A stretch of DNA of 64,000 bases from the NCBI GenBank assembly GCA_036489565.1, contig DASXFN010000117.1, forward strand, positions 1 through 64,000, written 5' to 3'. The DNA comes from JAICKN01 sp036489565 (GTDB taxonomy: Bacteria > Acidobacteriota > Terriglobia > Terriglobales > Acidobacteriaceae). The notes under the pieces are model-generated. The model had not been told where the DNA came from. It worked only from the letters and a program-made list of their open reading frames with translations, and made no database searches. Shown one piece after another: positions 35,238 through 44,323 of this stretch. Numbering within the stretch: position 1 is the first letter of the stretch; each line of letters opens with the position of its first letter. The position numbers and the translations under genes were made by a program.

Positions 35238-35300
35238 AGGACATAAAAATCATATCAGCCATCTCGGAATTCTGTTTTGCTCTGCTATGCTTTGCTGCGT

Positions 35301-36146
35301 ATGCCGCGCTCTCACTTCCTTCCCCTGGCTCTCGTGGTTCTCTGTCTTTTTCCAGACGCGGTTGCACAAATACGATTCGGACTCGCGGACCGCGCCACAG
35401 TGGAAGCCCGATTAAAACGCTACGGTGGGAATAATGCCCAGCGCGAACTCACTGTAAAACAAATGTTCGGCGAGGCAGGGTGCAAGGACATTTCGGAGCA
35501 AGAGGTGAAGCACTTTCCGCCGAACGTAATCTGCGTTCTTCCTGGAGAGACGAACGAAATCATACTAGTGGGCGGGCATACCGACCGCGTGCGGGATGGC
35601 GACGGCGTTGTGGACAACTGGAGCAGCGCATCGCTGCTGCCGAGTTTGTTCTTCAGCGAAAATATTCAGCCTCCGCGGCACCATACATTCGTATTTGTCG
35701 GTTTTACAGGCGAAGAAGAAGGACTAGTTGGCTCAACGTTTTATACAAAGCATCTAAGCGACCAGGACCGGTCGCGGATCGTCGCGATGGTAAATCTCGA
35801 TACACTTGGTCTTGGGCCAACGGAAGTTTGGGCCTCGCACGCGGACAGGCAACTGCTCGATGCCTTGGCATTAGTTGCGAACACGATGAAATTACCCATT
35901 GCCGCATTCAACGTGGATGGCGTCGGCACCACGGACTCTGAATCGTTTGCCAAATATAAAATACCCAGAATCACCATCCACACAATCACCCAGCAAACAT
36001 GGCCGATTTTGCATTCAGCCAGAGACAATTTTAGCGCGGTGAAAATGGATGATTACTACGCGACTTACAGGCTGATCGCTGCATATCTGGCTTTTCTCGA
36101 CAGCGGCTTAAATGCGCCGCAACCGCAGCCAAAACCAACTCATTGA
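35301..36146 (+). CDS. Secreted M28 family zinc peptidase
   Basis: About 281 residues from the ATG at 35301, directly before a signal peptide (PRSHFLPLALVVLCLFPDAVAQ). A TTG at 35277 would add eight residues. The two-zinc site of M28 aminopeptidases is complete: VGGHTDR (His), VVDNWSSA (bridging Asp), FTGEEEGLVGS (Glu pair), MVNLDTLG (Asp) and ILHSARDNF (His). It probably removes N-terminal residues from peptides in the periplasm. Its last seven bases overlap the convergent DUF4149 gene. Confidence 0.88.
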   Translation: MPRSHFLPLALVVLCLFPDAVAQIRFGLADRATVEARLKRYGGNNAQRELTVKQMFGEAGCKDISEQEVKHFPPNVICVLPGETNEIILVGGHTDRVRDGDGVVDNWSSASLLPSLFFSENIQPPRHHTFVFVGFTGEEEGLVGSTFYTKHLSDQDRSRIVAMVNLDTLGLGPTEVWASHADRQLLDALALVANTMKLPIAAFNVDGVGTTDSESFAKYKIPRITIHTITQQTWPILHSARDNFSAVKMDDYYATYRLIAAYLAFLDSGLNAPQPQPKPTH

Positions 36147-36619
36147 GCTTTCTGAATTCTCGCTGCCAAATACAGAACAACCAAACCAAGAATCAGCACG
36201 GTGCCTTCAAGACGCGTGGACCAAATGTGCAACGCATTGAAATGCAGCCGGATCGGGTCCCCGAGCAAGAGCAGATCAATATCGCCGACCGACTTTCTCA
36301 GTTCAGCCATGCGCGGCATGACCACAAATTGCGAAATGCAGGTAAGCGCCAGCATGAGATAAATCAGAATGTGTTGCGCGGAAAGGAATGGCATCCGGGC
36401 CTTTGTGAACTTCGCCAATGCCAAGGAACTCAAAAGGAAGACAATCCCAGCGCCCATCCCCATCCAATGCAGCTTCTTCAACATCGGCCCCACGATCAAA
36501 GCGGCCATCGCATGCGTGGGGAGCACCGAAAATGCCGTGGGCGCGAGCACGATGAACAAAATAATTCCGCCCACCCATACCGCCAGCGCGAGAAACATTA
36601 GAAACCGCAATACAGACAC
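36140..36619 (-). CDS. DUF4149 membrane protein
   Basis: 159 residues with four membrane helices (FLMFLALAVWVGGIILFIVL, WMGMGAGIVFLLSSLAL, AQHILIYLMLALTCISQFVV and GTVLILGLVVLYLAA). The Trp-Val-Gly-Gly of helix 1 and the RLHFNALHIWSTRLE segment before the last helix match DUF4149, the bacterial relative of TMEM205. Function unknown. It starts 13 bases after the stop of the upstream secreted protein gene, so the two are probably one operon. Confidence 0.82.
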   Translation of the reverse strand: MSVLRFLMFLALAVWVGGIILFIVLAPTAFSVLPTHAMAALIVGPMLKKLHWMGMGAGIVFLLSSLALAKFTKARMPFLSAQHILIYLMLALTCISQFVVMPRMAELRKSVGDIDLLLLGDPIRLHFNALHIWSTRLEGTVLILGLVVLYLAARIQKAQ

Positions 36620-36632
36620 AGCTACTCTCCCG

Positions 36633-37319
36633 TCATTGGGCTGCGTTCAATTCCGACAACGTCAGCGATAAATTGTCGGCCAGCGCAAGATAACCAAACT
36701 GCGAGTCTTTCACCGGCTCCCCCGACAAACGCACGACAGCTTTGCGCGCTCCACGAGGCACCGGCCCGGATTGCTGCCGCTGCACAACGGATGCAGCGCC
36801 TGCGAACGCGCGGCGCAGGTCCATGGGCATGACGGCGCTTACCGACATTTTGTCTAACTCCTTGCCGGAAGCATCCTGCCATGAGACTTCAAGATGGACC
36901 GTTGTGTTCCCATCGACAATGCCGCCAAGATATCCCGAGAGATAGCCCCACACTTTGCCCTGATCAATGTCGGCGCCAAGAGCGGAAAGGTCAATGGTTT
37001 GAAACGCAGCCTCGGAAGTTTGCTTGTCCTGCCACTCGAGGCGGAAGTAGCAGCAACCTCCGTGAGGAGCGCCTTGCACTCCCTTTCGCCATTCTCCGGG
37101 CTCCTGGCCATAGCCCGCTTCTTCGAGAGTGTTGGCTGGCTGCCAGAACGGCGCCCACATGGAATTGGTGTCTTGCTCCGCGTCACCGTTGACGATCAGG
37201 TTGCGGCCCAGCAATGCGTGATTGGCTGCCGGGTTCTCGGCAGGAGATGAATTTGTTTGTCCGTGAACAGGAACGACAAAAAGGATTGCGGCAAGCAGAG
37301 TAAAAAAATATAAGCGCAT
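36633..37319 (-). CDS. Secreted beta-sandwich protein, unknown
   Basis: 228 residues from the ATG at 37319, with AGGGA six bases upstream; a longer frame to 37370 lacks such a site. The signal peptide is RLYFFTLLAAILFVVPVHGQ. The mature part has NLIVNGDAEQ, a frequent start of carbohydrate-binding-like modules, then CCYFRLEWQDKQTSEAAFQT, VWGYLSGYLGG and AVVRLSGEPV...ADNLSLTL. These are strand patterns of a jelly-roll fold. No catalytic residues are visible. It may bind a polysaccharide. It is upstream of the DUF4149 gene on the same strand. Confidence 0.7.
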   Translation of the reverse strand: MRLYFFTLLAAILFVVPVHGQTNSSPAENPAANHALLGRNLIVNGDAEQDTNSMWAPFWQPANTLEEAGYGQEPGEWRKGVQGAPHGGCCYFRLEWQDKQTSEAAFQTIDLSALGADIDQGKVWGYLSGYLGGIVDGNTTVHLEVSWQDASGKELDKMSVSAVMPMDLRRAFAGAASVVQRQQSGPVPRGARKAVVRLSGEPVKDSQFGYLALADNLSLTLSELNAAQ

Positions 37320-37405
37320 TGGATTCCCTGTCTGAAACTTTGACAGGCTTCTAGGATAAACGAGCCGCAACTCGAAAGATGTAAGGATTTATACGGCGAT
37401 AAGGA

Positions 37406-38374
37406 CTAAACGGGTACCGCGACGCTTTCCACGATTTCCTGCAAAATCTGTTCTGCCTGAACAGAAGTTTGGTTTCCCGCGGAAGAATATGCAACATGGG
37501 CCGCCACGCGATGAGCGAAGATGGGCAGAACCAAAGGTTTGAAATCTTCCGGAACGCAGAAGTCTCGGCCATCCACAAACGCCATAGCCTGCGCGGCGCG
37601 GTAAAGCATCTGCGATCCTCGAGGGGAAACGCCCAAAGATAAATGCTCTGACTCGCGGGTCTTGCGGACAATCGCCAGCGCGTAATCCACGAGCGATTCA
37701 TCCACCCGCACACGGGCCACGGCCTGCTGCATTTCCAGAATGTCTTCTCCATGAATAACCGGACGGAGGCTTTCCAACTGCGTCGTCCCCGCTTCCGAGT
37801 GCAGGATCTCACGCTCCGCCTCGCTGTCGGGATATCCCATGCGCAAGCGCATCAGGAAACGGTCCAGCTGCGATTCCGGCAAAGGATACGTTCCGTGATG
37901 TTCCACTGGATTTTGCGTGGCGATCACCAGGAACGGCTGCGACAGCGCATAAGAATGCGAATCCACGGTGACTTTGCCTTCGCTCATGGCCTCAAGCAGC
38001 GCGGACTGAGTTTTAGGCGTGGTGCGGTTGATTTCATCTGCCAGCAGAATGTTGGTAAAGACCGGCCCGCGCTTGAATTCAAAATGCTGCTCCATCGCGG
38101 AATAAATGGAAATGCCCAGAATGTCGCTGGGGAGCATGTCGCTGGTGAACTGCACGCGCTGAAAGCTGCAATCAATGGCCCGGGCCAGGGCATGCGCCAG
38201 CGTGGTCTTGCCGACTCCCGGAACGCCCTCAATCAGCAGATGCCCGCGCGCCAGCACCGATACGATGGCCAGGCGAACGACATCATCATTACCGCGAATC
38301 ACTTTGCGGAGCGCAGCCTCCAGAAGAACTGCCCGCGAGGCGGTGGACGTGATAGTGGCGTTTTCCAGGGACAT
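37406..38374 (-). CDS. MoxR family AAA+ ATPase
   Basis: 322 residues. Walker A is GVPGVGKTTLA (50-60). Walker B is ILLADEINRTTPKTQSALLE. Sensor 1 lies in VIATQNPVEHHGTYPLPESQ, and the C-terminal lid has VSPRGSQMLYRAAQAMAF. MoxR proteins work as chaperones for enzyme maturation or envelope stress, normally with DUF58 and VWA partners. No DUF58 gene is next to it here. The downstream gene is the secreted beta-sandwich protein on the same strand, 87 bp away. Confidence 0.92.
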   Translation of the reverse strand: MSLENATITSTASRAVLLEAALRKVIRGNDDVVRLAIVSVLARGHLLIEGVPGVGKTTLAHALARAIDCSFQRVQFTSDMLPSDILGISIYSAMEQHFEFKRGPVFTNILLADEINRTTPKTQSALLEAMSEGKVTVDSHSYALSQPFLVIATQNPVEHHGTYPLPESQLDRFLMRLRMGYPDSEAEREILHSEAGTTQLESLRPVIHGEDILEMQQAVARVRVDESLVDYALAIVRKTRESEHLSLGVSPRGSQMLYRAAQAMAFVDGRDFCVPEDFKPLVLPIFAHRVAAHVAYSSAGNQTSVQAEQILQEIVESVAVPV

Positions 38375-38569
38375 CTTTGCGAATTTTACTATGCCGCGCG
38401 CGGCGGTCTTCGGTTACCGAAGTACCTGAGAATTTAAGCAAACCGGCAGTTCCAGCATTTTATGATCGCGAGAAAATGACCGGATTGCACGTTTATTGTC
38501 CCCGGAACACTCAGAACTGCTTTACGAATTCGGTTACGGCACTTCTTGCAGCCGCGCCGTCCGTTCTGC

Positions 38570-39433
38570 TTACTGCTGAAACTCCGCCGGCCGCCCCGTC
38601 AGCCTCTCAATCCGTTTGGCAATCGGAGGATGGGTGGAGAACAGATTTCCGAAGCTCATTCCCAGTAGCGGCTGAATAATAAACAAATGCGCCGTGGACG
38701 GTGTCGCGGCCATGGGAACACGCCGCGAATAGGCATCGAGCTTTTGCAGCGCCGAAGCCAGCGCATAAGGATTGCCAGTAAGGTGCGCGCCGGTAGCATC
38801 AGCCTGATATTCGCGCGAGCGGGAAACCGCAAGCTGAATCAGCATGGCGGCAATGGGCGCAACGATCAGCATGAACAATGCGGCAAGCCCGCCGCCACCG
38901 CCGCGGTCATTGTCATTGCGCTCGTAACCGCCGAAGATCATTGCCCAGCGGCCCATTTCAGCTAAATAGGTAATCGCCCCGGCGATGGTCGCCGCAATCG
39001 AACTGATCAAAATATCGCGATTGCGCACGTGTCCCAATTCGTGCGCCAGCACGCCTTCCATCTCGTCATCATTCAACAGATTCAGAATGCCCTGCGTCAT
39101 GGCGACCGAAGCATGCGCAGGGTTCCGGCCCGTGGCAAACGCATTCGGTGAATCAGTAGGAATCACGTACATCTTGGGCATCGGAATACCGATGCGCTGC
39201 GTAAGGCGCTCCACGATCTGGTAAGCGCGCGGCAACTCCTCGCGGGTCATGGGACGCGCGCGATACATCTTCAAAGCGATCTTGTCTGAAAAGAAATACG
39301 AAACAAAATTCAGCACCGCCGCAAAGGCCAGAGCCAGCAACATGCCATTCTGTCCGCCAAAAGCACGGCCAATAAACATAAGAAGCAGCGTAAGTGCGGT
39401 AAGCAAAAACGCGGTCTTGAATGTATTTCCCAT
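38570..39433 (-). CDS. htpX: Membrane zinc metalloprotease HtpX
   Basis: An inner-membrane M48 peptidase that degrades damaged membrane proteins. It has 287 residues. Two membrane helices lie at the N-terminus (TAFLLTALTLLLMFIGRAFG and MLLALAFAAVLNFVSYFF). The zinc site HELGH is at 131-135 (followed by VRNRD), with the third ligand in SREYQADATGAHLTG. Two further helices lie between them. The protein ends THPPIAKRIERL, as in other HtpX proteins. It stands alone between moxR and the ccm operon. Confidence 0.95.
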   Translation of the reverse strand: MGNTFKTAFLLTALTLLLMFIGRAFGGQNGMLLALAFAAVLNFVSYFFSDKIALKMYRARPMTREELPRAYQIVERLTQRIGIPMPKMYVIPTDSPNAFATGRNPAHASVAMTQGILNLLNDDEMEGVLAHELGHVRNRDILISSIAATIAGAITYLAEMGRWAMIFGGYERNDNDRGGGGGLAALFMLIVAPIAAMLIQLAVSRSREYQADATGAHLTGNPYALASALQKLDAYSRRVPMAATPSTAHLFIIQPLLGMSFGNLFSTHPPIAKRIERLTGRPAEFQQ

Positions 39434-39609
39434 ATTTTTCTAAGTCTCTATACAGATAGATGCTCGTTTACCTTACGAGTTTCAATCTAAAGAATGACCT
39501 GGAGTGCCTTTTCGATTCATGACTTCAATTCACTAACAAATACGGCGCTGCTAAGCACAAAGTTCCTACTCTAAGGCGAGCAAAGGCAATCAGTTACAGA
39601 TGGAGAGTC

Positions 39610-40896
39610 CTATTGAGTCGCCTGCCGCTTCAGCGCTCGATCCAAGGTTTGGTCGAGGGCGGACTTCGCCTGCTCGTATTCAGCCTGCGTCACCTTGCCC
39701 TGTTTACGATCCACCTCAAGCTGGAAGATTTCTTCTTTCAAGGCTTCCAGCAATCGCTCGGCACGGTTTTGCGGAACTGCCGGGGCAGAAGCGATTGCGC
39801 CTTCCGGCAAATCTGGTGAGTCGTCCAGCGCGGCGGCCGTTTGAGGGCGTTTCATCGTATAAATTGCGCCGCCAGCCAACAACACGGCAAAGCCACCCAG
39901 AATATACGGCCAGTCTTTTTGCAGAGGATCGGGAGCGTCAATGGGCGGACCCAGACCGCCTCCCGGACGATCATCTGATGTGGTGGATCCAGTTCCCTGC
40001 GCGTCTTGGTTCGAAGCTCCAGCGTTCGCGCCTCCGGCGTTCTGATCAGGAGTTTCCTTGATGGTACCTGTGCCGGAAACCGTAAATGCCAGCGATTGCC
40101 CCGGCTCCGTCTTCGAGGCGACCTGCACGTCGGTGTCATTCTGATGAGGGTCCTTCATCGCACGGAAAGACGATCCCGGGCCCGCCGTGAACTTCATGGT
40201 CGCGGGCAGCATCACCATGAGGTGCTGCGCCGGATAAAGAGACTTCGGATCAATTTTCGCCTGGCCGGTATAGGGCAGGTGAAACACAACCTGAAATTGC
40301 GTCGTGCCCGGCCGCAGCGGGAACATGAACGCGTAACGGTTCTTTACCGATTGCGGGACCGGCGCGGAATTCACGGGTCGGCCGCCCTGGGTCATCGCCT
40401 GCCCTTCATCCACTTCCGCTCCGTCGGGCAGGTAGAACTCAAAATTCGCGTCGTTCATCTGCGTGCGCGGCGGGGTGGAGAGATTGTCCACCGCGAAAAA
40501 GCGCACGCCTTCAAGCTGGCCGTTTTCCGCCTGCAAGCGAATCACATCGGCATTTACCGTAACGCCCGGAACTTTTTTCGCGACGTCGTAAACCTGCAAA
40601 TCCACCGTCGTTGTTCCCGGTGTCGCCATTTCGTTGTAGGTCACACCCTGATGGATGTCCCGGACAAGGTGCGGCCCGCCATCGTCAGGGACAGTCAGCG
40701 TAAACTTGCCGTTGGCGTCGGTCTTGGTGCGCGCGGCTTCCTCCATGCCCTGTCCGAATTTAATGAGAACGACGTCGTCTCCGGCGGAAGGCTTTCCGGT
40801 AGTGCCGTTCTTCACCGTGCCCGTTAATGTGGATGCTGCCGCGAACGTGCTGAACGCAAGCGCGGCGCATGAAATGACTTTCAGGAAAAACTTCAA
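39610..40896 (-). CDS. Membrane protein of the cytochrome c maturation cluster, unknown
   Basis: 428 residues. A signal peptide (KVISCAALAFSTFAAAS) is followed by a carboxypeptidase-regulatory-like beta domain (about 24-115; LTGTVKNGTTGKPSAGDDVV, ARTKTDANGKFTLTVPDDG). A further beta domain and a Gly/Asn/Thr linker come next. One membrane helix (WPYILGGFAVLLAGGAIYTM, about 329-348) precedes a cytoplasmic helical tail with LLEALKEEIFQLEVDRKQGK and VTQAEYEQAKSALD. The 104-residue protein encoded just upstream has a tail of the same pattern. It is the last gene of the ccmF-ccmH operon, overlapping its neighbour by four bases. A role in haem or apocytochrome handling is inferred only from position. 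Confidence 0.72.
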   Translation of the reverse strand: MKFFLKVISCAALAFSTFAAASTLTGTVKNGTTGKPSAGDDVVLIKFGQGMEEAARTKTDANGKFTLTVPDDGGPHLVRDIHQGVTYNEMATPGTTTVDLQVYDVAKKVPGVTVNADVIRLQAENGQLEGVRFFAVDNLSTPPRTQMNDANFEFYLPDGAEVDEGQAMTQGGRPVNSAPVPQSVKNRYAFMFPLRPGTTQFQVVFHLPYTGQAKIDPKSLYPAQHLMVMLPATMKFTAGPGSSFRAMKDPHQNDTDVQVASKTEPGQSLAFTVSGTGTIKETPDQNAGGANAGASNQDAQGTGSTTSDDRPGGGLGPPIDAPDPLQKDWPYILGGFAVLLAGGAIYTMKRPQTAAALDDSPDLPEGAIASAPAVPQNRAERLLEALKEEIFQLEVDRKQGKVTQAEYEQAKSALDQTLDRALKRQATQ

Positions 40897-41207
40897 ATCG
40901 AGGCTCCCTTTTTAGGTCGCGGAGACGCAAGCAGTGCAGCCTGTTCGAGCTTGGCGATCTCCGCCAGCAGCGAAGCCGCTTCTTCTTCCAGCGAAGTTTT
41001 CATCGCCTGATAATCAGCGGCGGGAAACTTTCCTGCCTTGTATTCAAAGTTGAGGTCGCGAAGGTTCTCATACACAGCTTCCTTCCGCTCCAAAAGAAAC
41101 GTCAGCCGCGTCTTCCGCGGACCAAGTTGCAACACTCCCGGAAGATAGAAAACGTAGAACAGAACTCCCACGGTGAAAAGAATGCAAATGAGCGTGACCG
41201 GCGTCAT
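40893..41207 (-). CDS. Small single-helix membrane protein in ccm operon
   Basis: 104 residues. A membrane helix at the N-terminus (LICILFTVGVLFYVFYLPGV) is followed by a long coiled helix (LLERKEAVYENLRDLNFEYK, AGKFPAADYQAMKTSLEEEA, then LAEIAKLEQ). This layout resembles the N-terminal part of CcmI, which holds CcmH in proteobacteria, but sequence identity cannot be judged by eye. The start overlaps the ccmH stop by four bases and its own stop overlaps the next gene, so the operon is tightly coupled. Confidence 0.7.
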   Translation of the reverse strand: MTPVTLICILFTVGVLFYVFYLPGVLQLGPRKTRLTFLLERKEAVYENLRDLNFEYKAGKFPAADYQAMKTSLEEEAASLLAEIAKLEQAALLASPRPKKGASI

Positions 41208-41689
41208 AACTCCGTCTCCTTGCGCACCTGATTGCTGTATTGGTCCAGCTCTGCCCCATGAGCGTGGGGAACTCCATCAGCGAGCACCGGCTCAGGGCGT
41301 TTTTTCCACGAACGCACAATGAAGTACACGGAACCCAATCCCAGAATCAAGACCAGAAAAGGCATAATCCAGGCTATGCGGTTAAAGCCCGTGGTAGTTG
41401 GCGCCAGCAGCACGGTCGGCCCAAATTTTTGAACAAATGCCTGGATAATCAGGCTGTCGCTGTCGCCACGTTGCACGTATGAAGCAAGATCGTTGCGCAT
41501 ACCGTCGGAAAGCGGACAGCCAACGTGATTGCACTCAAGCAAAATCTGGTTGCAACCGCAGGCGCACATCATCTTGTGGCCTAGGCTCTCGAAACGGGCA
41601 TTCTGATCGCCCGCGCCCAGAAAAACGAAAATGGCCACAAGCACAAGCCCGCATTGCAGGAAAATTCTCACAGAATTCTTTTGAGACAT
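41204..41689 (-). CDS. ccmH: Cytochrome c maturation protein CcmH
   Basis: CcmH reduces the haem-binding cysteines of apocytochrome c in the periplasm. About 161 residues from the ATG at 41689, which shares one base with the ccmF stop (TGATG). An upstream start at 41818 would lie within ccmF and is unlikely. After a signal helix (IFLQCGLVLVAIFVFLGAG) comes the thiol region CACGCNQILLECNHVGC, richer in cysteines than the LRCxxC of proteobacteria. SYVQRGDSDSLIIQAFVQKFG and a C-terminal membrane helix (IAWIMPFLVLILGLGSVYFI) complete the fold. Confidence 0.88.
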   Translation of the reverse strand: MSQKNSVRIFLQCGLVLVAIFVFLGAGDQNARFESLGHKMMCACGCNQILLECNHVGCPLSDGMRNDLASYVQRGDSDSLIIQAFVQKFGPTVLLAPTTTGFNRIAWIMPFLVLILGLGSVYFIVRSWKKRPEPVLADGVPHAHGAELDQYSNQVRKETEL

Positions 41690-43749
41690 CAGTCGCCTGC
41701 CCCAACCGTGACCGCGTCGCCCACTCGCACCGGCGCGGCGGCCCGCACGGGAACGGCGTTGGGGAACAGAGCGAGAATCGTTCCCGCGAGCATGATCCAC
41801 GCTCCAATCCATATCCACATAACCAGCGGATTGAGATGAGCTTTGATGATGGGATGTCCGGTGGTCTGGCTTTGCCCCTCATATACGAGATAAAGATCTT
41901 CCTTCAGCGTGGAGCGGTTGGCCACGATGGTGGAAGTCTGCTGGCTGGCTTTGTAGAAGCGCCGTTCCGGATAGACTGTCGCGATCTGCCCGCCATTTTT
42001 GAATACGTCAATCACGGCCCATTCGCTCGCGTAATTAGGATTGTCATCCTGCGTGAACGACTCGCACTTGAGCGTATAAGCGCCAATCGTCATCTGGTCG
42101 CCAAAGTTCATCTCCTGCTCTTTATCCTGATTGAAAGCGGAGCCCGCGAATCCAATGATGACGATGATCACGCCGAAGTGGACAATGTACCCGCCATAGC
42201 GCCGCGTGTTGCGATGGCCCAAATGCACCATGGAGGCGATCAGGTTCTGCCCCGTGTGACGGCTGATGACGCGCCCGCCGCGGACGAATTCAGAGACCAC
42301 CGTGGCGCCCACCAGCACCGCGAGCATGACGGCCATCAGCGAGTAGAAGTAGGAAATATCATTCCAGGGCCGCATACCGAAAGGTCCTCCCCACGAACGC
42401 GGCGTTGCAACCAGAAACACACCCGCAAGCACGGCGAAAAGGGCAGGCCACTTGAAGTTGCGTTTAATGCTCTCGGTGGAAGTCCTCCGCCACGCCAGCA
42501 GCGGGCCGAGCGCCGTCAGCAACAGAAGCAGCAACGCTATGGGCACATTCACGCGATTAAAAAACGGCGCGCCCACGGTGATTTTGTGTCCCTGCACCCA
42601 CTCCGAGAGGATGGGAAACAATGTGCCCCACAGCACCGTGAAACAAGCCACCAGGAGCAGCAGATTATTGAAAAGAAAACTAGCCTCGCGCGACACAAGC
42701 GATTCCAGCTTGTGTTCGCTGCGCAAAAAAGAACTGTTTTTCAGGTAAGCAACCAGGCACACCACGAAAATAATCAGCAGGAAGGAGTGAAACCATCCTC
42801 CAATCGAGGACTGCGCAAAGGCATGGACGGAATTGATCATGCCGCTGCGTGTGAGGTCAGTCCCAAAGATCGTGAGCATGAAGGTGATAAAGATCAGCCA
42901 CACGTTCCACGTCTTCAGCATGCCGCGTTTTTCCTGCATCATCACCGAGTGCAAAAAAGCGGTGCCGGTGAGCCAGGGCATGAGTGAAGCGCTTTCCACC
43001 GGGTCCCATCCCCAGTAACCGCCCCAGCCTAGCACCGCGTAAGCCCAGTGCATGCCGAGAAAGACGCCGCAGGTGAGAAAGCACCAGGTCACCATCGTCC
43101 AGCGGCGCGTAATGTGGATCCATTTTTCGCCGGGATAACGCATCACCAGCGCGGAAAGCGCAAAGGCAAAGGGCACGCTGAATCCCACATAGCCGAGATA
43201 GAGCATGGGCGGATGAATCACCATCTCGGGATATTGCAGCAGCGGATTCAATCCCGCGCCGTCGGTGGGCATTGCTCCCTGCATCAGGCCGAAGGGGCGT
43301 GCGGCGAAATTCAAAAGCAGCAGAAAGAAAATCTGTATTCCCGCAATCACCACCGAAGCGTGCGCGAACAATCGCTGATCGGTCTTATGACGCAGCCGCA
43401 GCACCAGGCCGTAAGCAGCCAGCAGCAGCGACCAGAACAGCAGCGACCCCTCCTGCCCCGACCACAAAGCCGCCAGCTTGTAAGGCCACGCCAGATCCTT
43501 GTTGGTATGGTGATAAATGTAAGCGATGGAAAAATCGTTCTGGAAGGCTGCCACCGCTAAAACCAGTGCCGCCAGCAGAACGGCGGCAAAGGTAGCAATC
43601 CCCGCACGCCGCGCCGTTTCCGCCAAACGTTCCGTACCGCGGCCTTTTTGAACAAGAGCGACTAAGCCAAAAACGAAGGAATACGCGCTCAATGCCAAAG
43701 CGAGCATGAGTGCAAAACTGCCAAGTTGTGCCATGAATGATACCGTCAA
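41689..43749 (-). CDS. ccmF: Haem lyase subunit CcmF
   Basis: CcmF attaches haem to apocytochrome c at the outer face of the inner membrane. It has 686 residues and about 14-15 membrane helices, as expected. The WWD haem-handling motif reads WGGYWGWDPVESASLMPWL near residue 242. Periplasmic histidines such as VIHPPMLYLGY and the TLWGTLFPILSEW region match the family. The last soluble part (about 555-640) contains YPERRFYKASQQTSTI. It is the first gene of a four-gene minus-strand operon. ccmA-E are not in the window. Confidence 0.95.
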   Translation of the reverse strand: MTVSFMAQLGSFALMLALALSAYSFVFGLVALVQKGRGTERLAETARRAGIATFAAVLLAALVLAVAAFQNDFSIAYIYHHTNKDLAWPYKLAALWSGQEGSLLFWSLLLAAYGLVLRLRHKTDQRLFAHASVVIAGIQIFFLLLLNFAARPFGLMQGAMPTDGAGLNPLLQYPEMVIHPPMLYLGYVGFSVPFAFALSALVMRYPGEKWIHITRRWTMVTWCFLTCGVFLGMHWAYAVLGWGGYWGWDPVESASLMPWLTGTAFLHSVMMQEKRGMLKTWNVWLIFITFMLTIFGTDLTRSGMINSVHAFAQSSIGGWFHSFLLIIFVVCLVAYLKNSSFLRSEHKLESLVSREASFLFNNLLLLVACFTVLWGTLFPILSEWVQGHKITVGAPFFNRVNVPIALLLLLLTALGPLLAWRRTSTESIKRNFKWPALFAVLAGVFLVATPRSWGGPFGMRPWNDISYFYSLMAVMLAVLVGATVVSEFVRGGRVISRHTGQNLIASMVHLGHRNTRRYGGYIVHFGVIIVIIGFAGSAFNQDKEQEMNFGDQMTIGAYTLKCESFTQDDNPNYASEWAVIDVFKNGGQIATVYPERRFYKASQQTSTIVANRSTLKEDLYLVYEGQSQTTGHPIIKAHLNPLVMWIWIGAWIMLAGTILALFPNAVPVRAAAPVRVGDAVTVGAGD

Positions 43750-43852
43750 GTATTTTTTCAGAAATGCACGGCTGAGGCAACCATGAAGGTTTTAATACTG
43801 TAAAAAACTGGGAAATTTCGACTGAACTAGTACAAAACGCATACCAGTTTCA

Positions 43853-43877
43853 CGGCCGGTAAGTGATTTACCGGCCG
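43853..43877. terminator. Strong hairpin after the DUF2934 gene
   Basis: A perfect 10-bp stem (CGGCCGGTAA / TTACCGGCCG) with loop GTGAT. It lies 25 bases after the DUF2934 stop on the minus strand and upstream of ccmF. It probably separates the two units, although no T-tract follows. Confidence 0.45.
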
Positions 43878-43901
43878 CTTGGTCAGTCGCTTAGGATGGC
43901 T

Positions 43902-44141
43902 TCAGGCTGATTGCTGATTGTGCCGCGCCATGATTTCACGTTCAGCGTGGACCCAGTCTTCGTGCTCATAACCGGGCATGGCGCCTCGCGCTTCATATAG
44001 CTCGTACGCGCGGCGGCGAATTTCATCCTGTAAATTCACGGCTGCGGAGGCCTTTTTGTTTTCCTGAGTTATGCCCTGAGTGATGGGCGTGATTTTTCTG
44101 GCGCTTGCGTCGCCGTTGCGGGGGGACTTTGCTCTTGGCAT
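43902..44141 (-). CDS. DUF2934 small protein
   Basis: 79 residues. The N-terminal 35 residues are basic and polar. The C-terminal part, DEIRRRAYELYEARGAMPGY followed by EHEDWVHAEREIM, is the DUF2934 signature (an RAYELYE helix, then Gly and a DW..AE helix). The family is abundant in Acidobacteria and some proteobacteria. Function unknown; it may bind nucleic acid or act in stress, but nothing here shows that. GGAGT lies upstream of its ATG. Confidence 0.85.
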   Translation of the reverse strand: MPRAKSPRNGDASARKITPITQGITQENKKASAAVNLQDEIRRRAYELYEARGAMPGYEHEDWVHAEREIMARHNQQSA

Positions 44142-44323
44142 AGAGTGACTCCTTTAAAGAAATAATGAAGGCCAACGACGAAGCGTAATGAATGAAATCT
44201 CCACGCCTGAGTTGCCTGCCACGACCCCAAAAACCTTGCGAAGGAATATCTCAATAATAAACCGATGTGCTGTGGAATGTTCTGAAAGAAAAAAATTTCT
44301 TGGGTTCTTCCCCCATCCAGCCA

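Noticed and set aside
41479..42987. A 502-codon open frame on the plus strand
   Set aside because: It lies antisense to ccmF, is rich in His, Arg and Gln without any fold, and mirrors the codon bias of the real gene.
44142..44323. Cobalamin riboswitch before the TonB receptor
   Set aside because: I looked for the B12 box and its flanking helices and did not find them.
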